From Struthidea cinerea (lineage: Eukaryota > Chordata > Aves > Passeriformes > Corcoracidae), in assembly GCA_013397865.1 (NCBI GenBank), contig VZTI01002067.1, forward strand, positions 136,679-200,678: DNA of 64,000 bases. Reading direction: 5' to 3'. Of the stretch, positions 26,601 to 36,983 are shown in pieces. The number at the start of each line of letters is the position of its first letter. Position 1 is the first letter of the stretch. Both the position numbers and the translations under genes were made by a program. The notes beneath the pieces are model-generated. The model worked only from the letters and a program-made list of their open reading frames with translations. It was not told the origin of the DNA and searched no databases.

Positions 26601-28140
26601 CTCATCACACCACTCGCCTCCCCTCTGCCTGGCTGCTCTCCCTTGCAATGCCAGACCATCTTGCTGCTCAACTCTCCGCTTGCCAACCACCTATTTCTGT
26701 TTATTTTATAAACAGGGGCAGAAATAAGCAGCTACAGCCCACCAAGGGATTTCTAAACTTCAGGGGTCCCTTGGATCAAATGTTTATCTGCTTTCGGTTT
26801 CTACTTGAGCTCTTGTTCTACAGCAGGAGCACGTTAAAAGGATGTGCTTCGATGCCCAGAAATATTAAGTATCTGAAAGGTTTATCATGCATTAAGCAAT
26901 TCATTTTTTTTATCCTATTATTCTAATGAAACTTCCATTGTATTGCTGTCCTCTCTCTGGAACCGCTTCACGTTAACACTTTGCATCACCAGGACTGTGC
27001 GATGCTGAAGATATCTTTTTTTTCTTTTTTTAAGAAATAAAATGTAAAACGAGGCCATGAGGAGTTGTGCTAATGGAGGCTTTTAATTTGCTTTTCTCCG
27101 AAGAGATAGCTCTGTGGGAAGAGATCCCTTTTCCAAGAAGCTGGGGCTGAAAAGATGCAAAAAGCAATAAACCGGTGCAGCTCCTTATTATTTTGACTAT
27201 TGGGGGTCGAAAGGAATCATGGCATCCTCGACGGTTATTTGTTTCCAGGTTTGTTTTTTCCTTTTAGCACAGTAAAAAATGCAAATGTAAGCAAAGCAGA
27301 TGCTGGCACGTTCAGCTCAGCAGATCTGAAGCACAATAGCGTTTTTGGGTAAAGCTCCCAAAAGCAGCTTCACCCCAGCTCGAATAAAGCAGCTATTCCA
27401 TAATTAATAATTGATGGAATAATTGATCATCACCACACAACTGGACAGGGTGCCCTATTAAACCTCAGTAAATATTTTTCACTGGATTAACATTCAGCTG
27501 ATGGGGTAATGTAATGGGCAGCAAGAGAGGTCTCATGCAAGGAAGCAGCTCCGTCCCCTTTCTTTCACTTTCCTCATTTCCTAAAATTTCCCCCTTGCTG
27601 TTCTCAAATGTCAGAGACGATAATTAGGGCAAATGTCATTTTACATCCTCCGAGCAGACAATTTTCCGAGAGGTGGGCGCTTCCAGCGCCGCATCCGCAG
27701 GTCGGGTCACGGGCAAGGAGGTAATTTATTACAGAAACATAATTAAAAATTCCCGCAGATCCGGAAATGGGCAATTCCTTTATGTAACATGGATCGATTG
27801 TTGTAACAAACGCAGTGGGATTTAAGTGCCCGTGCCCCACGCAGCTCCTGCCTCTCTTTAATTGCATCTAGAGCAGAGACTCGGTTAGAGTATCACCTCG
27901 CTGGATGTGGGCAGCATTCACTTAATGCCCAACTTTAAATTAATCCGTAATCTTCCAGCGTGTGTCTCCTTGACACGCTTGTTCCATGATTCTCCCCATC
28001 CCCCCCATACATATATGATTTATCTATAATCTGATTGGCGTCAAGCCGTTGGGTTACACTTCACACAGCCTTCCTAGGGGGAAGGATGCGAATTTTAAGG
28101 CATCGCTGGGTTTCGCCTGCTGACGGGATCAGACTGAGAA
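20631..28140 (-). other. DSCAML1: DSCAML1 intron 1 / 5' region, signal-peptide exon not identified
   Basis: I looked for a short minus-strand exon starting Met-Trp and ending in a phase-1 donor, as in mammalian DSCAML1, and did not find one. GC-rich sequence dominates to about 26.6 kb. From about 26.65 to 28.06 kb the DNA turns AT-rich, with many TAAT-type homeodomain core motifs. Nothing here supports another protein-coding gene. Confidence 0.6.
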
Positions 28141-28324
28141 GTGCTCCGGGGACGCGGAGCGCTCGGTCCCGGCGCGGCCCCGCCGGGGGATGCTGCGCCC
28201 GTCGGTGCGGGGTCCCGGCCCGGCCCCGAGGGCTCCGCCGCGGGGCCGCTCCGGGATACGCCGGCACCGACCGGCCCCGCTCCGCGCACCGAGCCCCGCC
28301 GCGCCGTCCGGAGCGAGCGCACCG

Positions 28325-28465
28325 GGAGAGCGCACCGACAATCCCGGGCACTCGGGGAGGGCGCACCGAGAGCCGCGGAACCCCGGGGAGGGCGCACCGA
28401 GAGCCCAGGAAGGCGCACGGAGAGCCGCGGAATCCCGCGGAGGGCGCACCGAGAGCCCCGGGACC
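28325..28465. repeat. GC-rich minisatellite, about 28-31 base unit
   Basis: The core GGGCGCACCGAGAGCC recurs about five times with variation (GGAGAGCGCACCGACAAT, GGAGGGCGCACCGAGAGCC, AAGGCGCACGGAGAGCC) up to the edge of the assembly gap. The array probably continues into the gap. Confidence 0.85.
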
Positions 28466-28832
28466 NNNNNNNNNNNNNNNNNNNNNNNNNNNNNNNNNNN
28501 NNNNNNNNNNNNNNNNNNNNNNNNNNNNNNNNNNNNNNNNNNNNNNNNNNNNNNNNNNNNNNNNNNNNNNNNNNNNNNNNNNNNNNNNNNNNNNNNNNNN
28601 NNNNNNNNNNNNNNNNNNNNNNNNNNNNNNNNNNNNNNNNNNNNNNNNNNNNNNNNNNNNNNNNNNNNNNNNNNNNNNNNNNNNNNNNNNNNNNNNNNNN
28701 NNNNNNNNNNNNNNNNNNNNNNNNNNNNNNNNNNNNNNNNNNNNNNNNNNNNNNNNNNNNNNNNNNNNNNNNNNNNNNNNNNNNNNNNNNNNNNNNNNNN
28801 NNNNNNNNNNNNNNNNNNNNNNNNNNNNNNNN
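28466..28832. other. Assembly gap, 367 N
   Basis: The gap is flanked on one side by a GC-rich tandem repeat and on the other by sequence that is nearly all G and C. It may hide the DSCAML1 first exon. The gap length may be an estimate. Confidence 0.99.
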
Positions 28833-29200
28833 CTCCGCTCCCGCCCGTGGGCCGGGCTCCCGCCCGCGCCCGCCCCCCCCGCGCCGCGCAGGGCTGGGGA
28901 CGGCCGCGGCCCCCGCCGGCCGAGCCCCTTCCTCCTCCTCCTCGGCGTGCGCAGGGGCTGGCAGAGCCTCTGGCCCCCACCGGCCGCCCCCGAGCTGCGC
29001 TCGCCCCAGGGCCATCGGCCCCGGTTCGCGCTCCCCCAGCCCTGCAAAGCGGCACCGCGGAGACTTGCCCCAGGTGAGCCCTGTCCTGGCCGCGGGGCTG
29101 CGGGTGCAGCAGCACGGCTGGGCCGCCCGGGACGCGCAGCTGGCACTTCTCCTGCTCCCCGGGCCTCCCGCACGCTCTTCCAACATCCGGGGGACAAAAA

Positions 29201-29320
29201 TAATGCAATGGTTTGGGTTGAAAGGGACCTTACAGACCATAGGGACGTCTTTCACTAGACCAGGTTGCTCCAAGCCTTCTCCAGCCTGGCTTTGGACACT
29301 TCTGAGGATGGGCGATCAGG
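29201..29320 (-). repeat. CR1 LINE 3' fragment
   Basis: Reverse-complement CR1: GGTTTGGGTTGAAAGGGACC, CACTAGACCAGGTTGCTCC and GGCTTTGGACACTTCTGAGG. Confidence 0.9.
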
Positions 29321-32300
29321 GTTTCAGCAGCCCGTGCTGCTCCCATGAGAGGGGCACAAGCAAGAGAGGGCCAGCAGATTCATTACACATTCATCCCTCC
29401 AGCCAGCAAATAACAAACAAATACCAGCTAATGCTTTACTTTGGGGTGTATTTATCCAAGGCTTAGCTCAAGCCTAGGCTTGTACTCCCCAAGACTTAGT
29501 CGCACCAAAGCCAGTTTGTCTGGACCATTAGAGCACTCAGAGTGTCTTTCCTTGAAGTGATTATAGCAGGTTTTCTTTGCTTTCCAAAACAGCCTTTACA
29601 AGCCCAATTTGTTGGAAAATAAACAGAAAGAAAGATTAAAGCATTCAGATTTCAAACAAAACAACCAGCAGGAAAAACATTACGTTCAGATTTTTTAAAA
29701 AGCGCTGTCTAGATTTAATTGAAAACGCAACTATCGTCACGGAAATTGGGAAAACAACAGCCCCTTGGCCATTTCCAGCCCTTGTGGATTCACTGCAAGC
29801 CTTCCCACCTGGAAGTCCCCTGAAGAGCTCACCGAGGGGGTACCCGTGGGTGGGAGGTTCCCATTTCCGAGGGGGGACACAGCCAAGGACACGGAGAAGG
29901 TGCCAGGACTAAGGATCCTCCGTGCCCACCCCGTGTCCCCTGTCCCCTCCCTGCTCCAGGCCACCCGCACCAGAGACGCTGTCATTTTAGTGACGAGCAC
30001 AGCGTAACCCCTGCCCAGCCCTCAGTGCCAACAGCAGAAACAGGGGCAAACACTGCCTGTGCTGTGCGGGTCTGACACACCACAGCCTTCCCCCTTCCTC
30101 CTCCTCCTCTCCAAGGATGTGCTTCCTCTTCCTCGGTGCTGCCGAGCTCGGTAGCGCCGTCACCACCCCCTCCCCAGCCCGTTCCCAGGCCACCTCAGCG
30201 GCTCTGTCACGGCGCGTGGGTGTCACAGCCCTCCCACGCGGGCACGTGCCGCTCGCCAGCCCCACGCTCGCCAGCCCCTGGCCGTGCCACCAGCGTCCCG
30301 AGAGGCGGCGAGGCAGCAGCTGATGCACACGCGGTGCCCACACATCCCTCCAGGAACCGAGGTGCGTTTCAATCGCCACCTACATCGCCGTACAGATGTT
30401 CGCTGATGCTTCGAGGGGGAAATTGGTATGCAGGCCCATACCCAGGCAACCAGCAAAGCCCGGGCTCTGGGGAGCCCCAGCCACATGCCAGGCATCTGCC
30501 CCCTTCCCTCCCCGGCAGCTGCTGCAGGATGGCAGCACGGCACAGCCCAGCCTGCTGCCAGCGAGCTGCCAGCCCCAGAACCTGCTACAGCACTTTGCAA
30601 ACCAGCACACAACGCATCGGACTCAGGTGTGACGGGTACCCTCCCACACTTGGGAGTGAATGAAACGGGGTGCGTGGGCTGGCCGGGCACTCGCTGGCAC
30701 AGCACCCACGGGGCCCCACAGAGCTCTGTGAGGCATGTGAGCAGGGGGAGTAGATGCTGCTCACCCGTTCATTTTTAGCTCCCTTGGCTGTTCAGCAGCT
30801 CTCGTGAGTTTCCTCACCATCCCCAGCTCAGAGAACCAGCCCAGCACACCGGCCTCCCCCACCAAGGGCTCCTTCCACCGGGACAGGAGCTGCTGGCAAG
30901 GCAGGAAGCATCAACAGAGTAAAAACTTAAGCCTGGCAGGGCAAGCACTCAGCCTGGGTCACACTTGGGGAGCCCTGGCGAGTCCTTGAGCCGCCTGTGC
31001 CATTCACTACGACCCCGTTTGCTCCTGCACGCTCGCTCAGCCCAGGCCCTTTGCCAGCTCGCTGAGCCCCGGCGCACGTGCGGGGCCGGCAGCGCCGGGC
31101 AGGCAGCCAGAGCTCCCGGAGCAGGAGCTCCTGCCAGCCCACACCTGGGGCTCAGCTCCTGCCCAGCAGCCCTTTTGGGGACATCAGCCTCCCTGCAGCT
31201 CCGCGTTTGGATGCGCACAGGAAGCGTTTGTGTGTCCCCTTTGCACGCGCGTCCAGCCCGGAAAGCTGGTGTCCTGCTAACAGCCAGAGCTGCACCGTGT
31301 GCTTCGTGTGGCTGTGATGAGGGAAGGCAGGAAGTCTCCACAGTAATTATTTGGGCAGTGCTGACCTGCGCTTTGGCAGCACAGGCGGCTCGCAGGAAGC
31401 CAGGCCAGCGCTGACTCGCGAGGAGAAGCCCGTCTCACGATCCCTGTAGCCACTGCCCTGCTCACGGGCAGCCGGCCCAGCTGCACGGCTCAAAGGTGAA
31501 GCTCATACCGAGGAATTAATTCCCTGGCCCAAACTCCGCACAAGACACAGGAGAAATTACAGCAACACGTGCCCACACACAGCTCTGAGCCCCGACAGGC
31601 TCGGGGGGGGACCCTCTGTGCTTCACCACAGCAGAAATTGCACAGGGGGGCCTTGCTGCCTCTCCTGAGGGCACGGGGCAGCCCACAGCCCTTCGGAAAC
31701 AGCTTCCCCCTTCCCCAGCATTTGTTCTACCTCCGGGCAGAATTACACTCTGCTCCAGGCTCCCCCAGGGCTCTGGGGGTTGCAGCAGTGCCCTGTGCTC
31801 ACACACCCCGTTAGCCAGGGAGGTATTTCCCCCTAAAGACAATTCTTCCACTAATACTCAAAAAACCCACTCTCCATGCAGGCACACAGAGGGACCCTGA
31901 GGAAAACAGCCGAGAGGAGAGTCCCCACAGCACCCCCGGCCAGGGCACACCTCACCTCCCGCCGGGCCCAGCCCCGTGCCCTCGGCCGCCCTCGCAGACA
32001 AATCCCCGGAGGAAGCAGTCATTAAAACAACAGGGCTACTTATCTCCGCGAGCCGATTGCCACAAAGCCCTTCCCACGCATCGCCAACTTACCCTCACAG
32101 CACCTCTCCGGCGAGCAGGGCCAGCCCTCTGTGACCCTTCACTGTCCCACGGGGGACAAAGACACGAGCTGTGTCCCGCGCAGCCACCGCCGCCAGCTCC
32201 GTCCCACCAGTAACATGGTGGACGGGCTGAGGGGTAATTGCAGGATTGGTTTCAGCTGCGCTAATTACTGGGTACACCTGGGTGGAAAAGTGCTGGGCGT

Positions 32301-33004
32301 GCCCGGGACGGATTCCCTCCAGCAAAACCTGTCCTGGATCCCCGTGCCCCTCCTCCCCAGCTGTCCCCAGCCCCAAGGCTGGCCCTGTGAGGGGGGAAGG
32401 ACCCCACCTTGCCTGTGGCTGCAGCCCCCCAGTGCCTCAGTCTCCCCAGTGGCAGAGGGGAGCAAGCGGCTGCCACATGGAGTGGTGGCAGGATAAACGC
32501 CCTGGAGGTGGCAAGGGGCTTGTGCCTCAGTAAAGGGCTGGCAAACCCCTGGGCAAACTGGTGCCAGCAGGGCAGTTACCCAAAAATGACATCCTACCTG
32601 AGCCCCTTGGGTCGTGCACTACAGGAACAGCTGCGTCTCCATAAGGGATCCCTGGCACTTGTGACTGTGGACAGACAATGACACGAAAAGCAGGGACAGT
32701 TCTAAACTTCCAGCCCAAGCCATCCTGTGGTTCTGTTCTCTGCGAAGGGCTCCATGTCCCCCGTGCCCAGAGCCGGAATTCCTTGCCGGGCAGCCGGGAT
32801 GCTCGCTTTCCCAAGGAAAAGCCGCTTGCCCGGCAAGAAGCTGGGATTTGGTTCCCTCTAGTGTCGCCGCGCTCCGTTGCTGAACGGGGACAGGGGCGAG
32901 GGGACTTCGCCGAGGGAGCCCCGTGCGGGGAGGAGAGCAGGGTCCCTGTCCTCGCCAGCTCCAGGGGCTTTGCACAGGTTTAGCACGCTCCGGGGGCTAA
33001 ACGG

Positions 33005-33160
33005 GCTGCCCAGGACAGCGGTGGAGGGATTTAAACCAGGGATTTAAAAGACAGATGTGTACAGATGTGACCCCTGGGGACATGGTTTAGCGCTGGCCTT
33101 GGCAGCGTTGGTTAATGGACTTCGACGGTCTTAGAGGTGTTTTCCGACCTCTGTGATTCC
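33005..33160 (+). repeat. CR1 LINE 3' fragment
   Basis: Sense CR1 of the older type: GGCTGCCCAGGACAGCGGTG, GGGGACATGGTTTAGCGCTG, GGACTTCGACGGTCTTAGAG and TTTCCGACCTCTGTGATTCC. Confidence 0.92.
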
Positions 33161-33435
33161 AAGGTACGGTCCTGAGACACACGGACTGGGTTCATGGGGA
33201 CCCTCCTTTGCTCCCAGCCACATCCCACTGTAAATCCCACTGGGAGCAGGCAGCCTGTCCATCCCAGGGCTGCGCCTCCCACACCATTGCTGCCCCCGGG
33301 CGTCCTCGTGCGAGCAGTTATTCCCTCATCACCTCCGCTTTGGGGCACGTGCAGCACAGAAACGGGGGCTGGAGTGTCGTTTCCTGGGGCTGGAGGATAA
33401 TTCCAGCCCGTGGAGCGCTGCTGTTTTGGCAGAGG

Positions 33436-33437
<2 letters not shown>

Positions 33438-33482
<45 letters not shown>
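33438..33482 (+). repeat. (CTG)15 trinucleotide repeat
   Basis: Fifteen uninterrupted CTG units on the plus strand (CAG on the minus strand), about 270 bases from a CR1 end. Overlapping open frames give poly-Leu, poly-Cys, poly-Ala or poly-Ser and have no other coding support. Confidence 0.97.
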
Positions 33483-33484
<2 letters not shown>

Positions 33485-34929
33485 TGCGCTGCCTTTTCGG
33501 GAGCAGAACAAAGGGAGGCCGAGGCGCGTGGCTGGCTCCCCGCCAGCCCGGCCCATCTCTCCGCTCTCCAGAGTTCCTCTCTGGCTCCCTGAGTCACCAT
33601 TTGCTGCTCTCCTCTTTAAACTAATGAGGAGACATTTTGCATTCGTGTTTCCTCATGGGCGAAATGCGTCCCTGGCATCGCGGAGCGGTGCTGGCAGCTC
33701 CTCCCTGGCTGCTGCTCCTCCGGTTCCGGCCCCGCTGCATCATGTCCTCGCATTCAGTCAGGGATGAAGCGCAGGGACAGGCCAAGCCACAGCTGGCCAG
33801 AGCCCCTCTCCCTCGTACCTGTCCATTCAGAGACCTGTGAAGCAAACAGGGAACAACCAGCGCCAAGGGGAAGCTGTTTGGGTCTGGAAGCCTTCCCAGA
33901 TGAAAAGGGCACTCCGGTTGTCCGCTGTATTATTTACCCAATCCCCTTTGTGCCGCAGAAAAGATTTGCCTTGAGAAGATTAATGGCTCAAGGGGCTGTG
34001 AGAGAAATCCTCCGAGATTGCCTGGTTCAGGGGAGAAGGCAAACGCCTCCTCGCCGAGGCCACGGAGCACAGGGAGCACAAGGAAAGGGCTGAGGGGCTG
34101 CGCTTGTCCGTGGGACACCCTCCGATGGGGACAATGACTCACCCTGGGGAGAGCAGGACCCTCTCATCGGGGCAGTGGCAGGAGGAAGGGGACACGGTGG
34201 CCTTTTCCTGGGGTGCCCCCAGCTTGCCTCTCCCAACAACGTCCAAAACAAGTGACTGTGGAGGTGTGGAGAGCTGCTGGCAGCCCCCCTACCCCAGCAC
34301 AGGGAGGCCACATTTACTTCCCTCTGTTCCTGGTTCCCAGATTCCCCGGCTCCATCCTGGAGGAGCACGGAGCTGGGCTGCTCACAGCTGAGCTCTGACA
34401 AGACCCAGCCCTCCAAATGTCACGCCCAGGGCAAGGGTTTGGGCGCTGGGCTGTGCCCTGCCCTGCCAGGGCCCCCTGTCAGTGTCCCCAGCGCTGGCTC
34501 ACCGCGGGCCGGGCTGCGGGGCTGTGCAGGTGCGGTGACACGCGTGGGCGTCCCCAAGCCGTGCAGAATAATGCCATTAATGCCATCTGGTGCCGAGACA
34601 GAGATCCCGCACGGGAGCCAGACACGGCTTTTCGCTCCCCGTAATCCCCGGCCCCAGAGCCACGGGGGTTCCGTCTGCGGGGCTCTCGGGGAGCTGAAGG
34701 GCTCGGCTGCCGCCCTGGCACGCTCGGGAGCCGGGAAGGAGGGGAGCCCTGGGGCTCAGGGGTGTGAGACCCTGCTGAGGACGGGCTCATTTCACACCCA
34801 CTGCCTTCCTGCCTGCCAGGACATTCAGCTCCTGATTTTGGGGGACACAATCCCACCACACTCAGTGAGGCGTGAGCAGGGCAGTTCTGGTGTGACCAAA
34901 CCCTTCTGTGCTGTTAAACAGGCACTTTT

Positions 34930-34995
34930 CATAGAATCTCGGGACCATTTATTTTGAAAAACACCTCTAAAACCATCGAGCTCAATCATTAACCA
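34930..34995 (-). repeat. CR1 LINE terminal fragment
   Basis: Short reverse-complement CR1 end: CATAGAATCTCGGGACCATT, ACACCTCTAAAACCATCGAG, CTCAATCATTAACC. Confidence 0.7.
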
Positions 34996-35788
34996 TTTTC
35001 TCCCTCAATCAAAGGACTCAGGTCCCTGTTCGAGCTGCGCAAAGCAGCAATGAGTCTTTATTAGTGGGTCAGTGTCAAGTCAAAATTATATTCCAAAATA
35101 ATCTCCTTATTGTGTTAAATAAGCACCTCAGATTAGACAAATTGCACGGATTTTGCCTAATAACCTTCCCCTAGTTAATCCTATTTTTCTGTCAATGTCT
35201 GACCTCGACCGAAGCCCAAACGGACCCAGGGAGTTGGTTTCTCCATCGCGGTTTTGCTGGGATGGTCGGGGTCCCTGAAGGCAGCCCCTCGCACATCTGA
35301 ACAACCACAGTGGATTTAGGCGAGGGGAGGAAACCCCCTGAGTTGGGGTTTCTCACCCAAACCATTCCCTGGTCAAACACCCCCTGGACTTACGAGTGTG
35401 AGAGAGGACAACCTTCCCTGAACGCCTCCTCTGCTCGTTTGGGGTGCCCCGAGGCCCCCTTTGCCCCAGGCCTGCAGGGGAAGGGGTGAAGGTTCTGGGG
35501 GCAGCGGTGGGGGACAGGCAGCCCGGTGGGGGACAGGCAGCCCTGCCCTCCCGTCACTAGGTGTCTGTGTCGGGCCAGCTCTCCGCGCACAGAGCGAACC
35601 TCCCTCCTCCCTCACCGCCCAATTGCGGGAGAGTTTTGCTCCTTTTTTTTTTTTTTTTCTCTTTTTTGAAAGAGGCGTTTCTGGCTGAATCCGAAGCCGA
35701 GAGAGACCGAGAGCTCGCACAGAGCTCCGTGCTTCATCCCAGCCCCGTTCCCGACCGAAAAGGACGCCTGAATCACGCTCTGTGGTGC

Positions 35789-36353
35789 TGTGCTGGGTTG
35801 ACCTTGGCTGGACACGCACTGAGCTGCTCCACCACTCCCCTCCCCAGCAGAGCAGGGAGGGATTAAAAAGAGGGAAAATCCCCCAAACGCGTGGGTCAAG
35901 ATAAAGGCAGTTTAAAAAGTGAAAGCAGAGGGAGCGTGAGCACAAGAAAAGGGAAAAAAAGAAACCCAGCAGACTGAAATTCTCCACTTCCCAGCCACAG
36001 GCGATGTCCAGCCCCTTCCCGGGAAGTCAGGATCGCTCCGCAAGGCAAATGTAACTCACGGACACTCCCCTTTCTCCTCCTTTCCCTTTTCTTCTGTGCC
36101 TGAGCAGGTGTCACCTGGTCTGGAATGTCCCTTTGGTCAGTTTGGGGCTGTCCTGGCCGTGTCCCCTGCCAGGATCCTGCCCACCCCAGAGTGCTGGTGA
36201 GGGGGATTTTGAAGGGACAGCGCTGCTGCTGTGGGAGCAGCAGGAGCCAGAACTGGAGTGTTACCAACACCTTCCCAGCTCCCAACACACAGCCCGGCAC
36301 CGCGAGGGCTGCGAGGGACAGAATTAACCCCGTCCTAGCCAGACACGAGCACA
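35789..36353 (-). mobile_element. Solo LTR of an avian endogenous retrovirus
   Basis: On the plus strand this runs from TGTGCTGGGTTGACC to CTAGCCAGACACGAGCACA and reads as the reverse complement of an LTR type abundant in songbird genomes. Matching landmarks are the inverted start, CGTGGGTCAAGATAAAGGCA (complement of the polyadenylation region), GGAATGTCCCTTTGGTCAGT, GCTGTCCTGGCCGTGTCCCC and AACCCCGTCCTAGCC. It begins TG and ends CA as LTRs do. I see no gag, pol or env sequence beside it, so it is most likely a solo LTR left by recombination. It ends about 260 bases from the FXYD2 polyadenylation point. Boundaries are judged from the termini; I did not look for a target-site duplication beyond them. 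Confidence 0.82.
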
Positions 36354-36615
36354 CAAACAGCCCCACAGTGCTGCCAGCCCCTGCCTCGGCATCCCAAGGG
36401 AAAGGCAAGTGCCGCAGGATCCAGGACCTGCAGCTGGGAGAAAAAACATCCGGAGCAAACCCAGGGTGGAGGCGGCTGGCTGTTCCGTGCCTCGGGCTGC
36501 GGAGGAGCCAGCGGGGACCTTTGCTGGCTCTGTGGTGGAAGACACCTGCAGGGCAGAAAAGTGATTGGCGCCGGGCCAGGAAAGTGGGCGATTCAAACGC
36601 CTCGGGCACAGAGTT

Positions 36616-36804
36616 TAACCTCTCGGAGCTTGAACTTTATTAGCCAAGAAACTCTTGCTGGGTCTAAGAGAGGGGGAAGCACGAGGGTAATTTGCGTTCT
36701 GGCCTTGCGGGGTAATGGATCCACTGGAGCGGGGTGAGGGGTGGCCACTGGCCAGGACTCCTGGGCTTCTGCTGGAGCTCTGCTTCCACGGCGGCACTGC
36801 AGCT
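36616..36804 (-). other. FXYD2: FXYD2 3' UTR terminal exon with poly(A) signal
   Basis: A pyrimidine-rich acceptor (CTCTCTCCGCTTTCAG) precedes 36804. The AATAAA signal is at 36641-36636 on the minus strand, so cleavage is expected near 36615. The end is inferred. Confidence 0.75.
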
Positions 36805-36952
36805 CTGAAAGCGGAGAGAGGGAGGGTGACATGGCCAGCGTATCCCAGCCCCTCTCCTCCCGGGACAAGCCCCCCAGAAGTACTTCCCCGAAGCATCCCT
36901 GAGGAGTACCCCAAAACGTCGCTGCCCAGCACAGGGAGCTGGAGCCTCCTAC

Positions 36953-36983
36953 CTGCACCTACAGCTCTTCCTCGTTCCCTTGT
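36953..36983 (-). CDS. FXYD2: FXYD2 exon 5 (C-terminus and stop)
   Basis: After TTTTTGCTCCACAG the exon completes Arg54 and encodes QGNEEEL and TAG (36961-36959). Six further bases precede the donor GTAGGAGG, so one intron lies in the 3' UTR. That is too close to the stop to trigger nonsense-mediated decay. Confidence 0.9.

Larger units (their letters stand above)
28141..29090. promoter_or_regulatory. DSCAML1: CpG island, candidate DSCAML1 promoter (contains gap)
   Basis: Both flanks of the assembly gap are extremely GC-rich with dense CpG, in sharp contrast to the AT-rich DNA below 28.06 kb. Its place upstream of DSCAML1 coding exon 2 and far from FXYD2 makes it the best candidate for the DSCAML1 transcription start and first exon on the minus strand. 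No signal-peptide reading frame is visible in the sequenced parts, so that exon could be in the gap. I saw no TATA box. A consensus plus-strand donor (CCCCAG then GTGAGC) at about 29072-29078 could reflect divergent transcription or chance. Confidence 0.6.
29321..35788. other. Intergenic DNA between DSCAML1 and FXYD2
   Basis: No frame here gives a recognisable protein. An AT-rich block sits at about 29400-29740. The rest is GC-rich unique sequence with CR1 remnants, the CTG tract, a short duplicated GGTGGGGGACAGGCAGCCC at about 35506-35545, and a T16 run at 35643-35658. A possible degraded CR1 end lies at about 32690-32745 (CCAGCCCAAGCCATCCTGTG). Confidence 0.75.

Noticed and set aside
20631..28465. 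Search for the DSCAML1 signal-peptide exon
   Set aside because: No minus-strand Met-Trp start with a hydrophobic run and phase-1 donor was found, so no exon is called.
28035..29466. Several 300-440 codon frames on both strands
   Set aside because: They cross the 367-base gap and a GC-rich tandem repeat. No domain or splice support.
33112..33767. Open frames with poly-Ala, poly-Ser, poly-Leu or poly-Cys
   Set aside because: All are readings of the (CTG)15 tract; flanking residues show no coding character.
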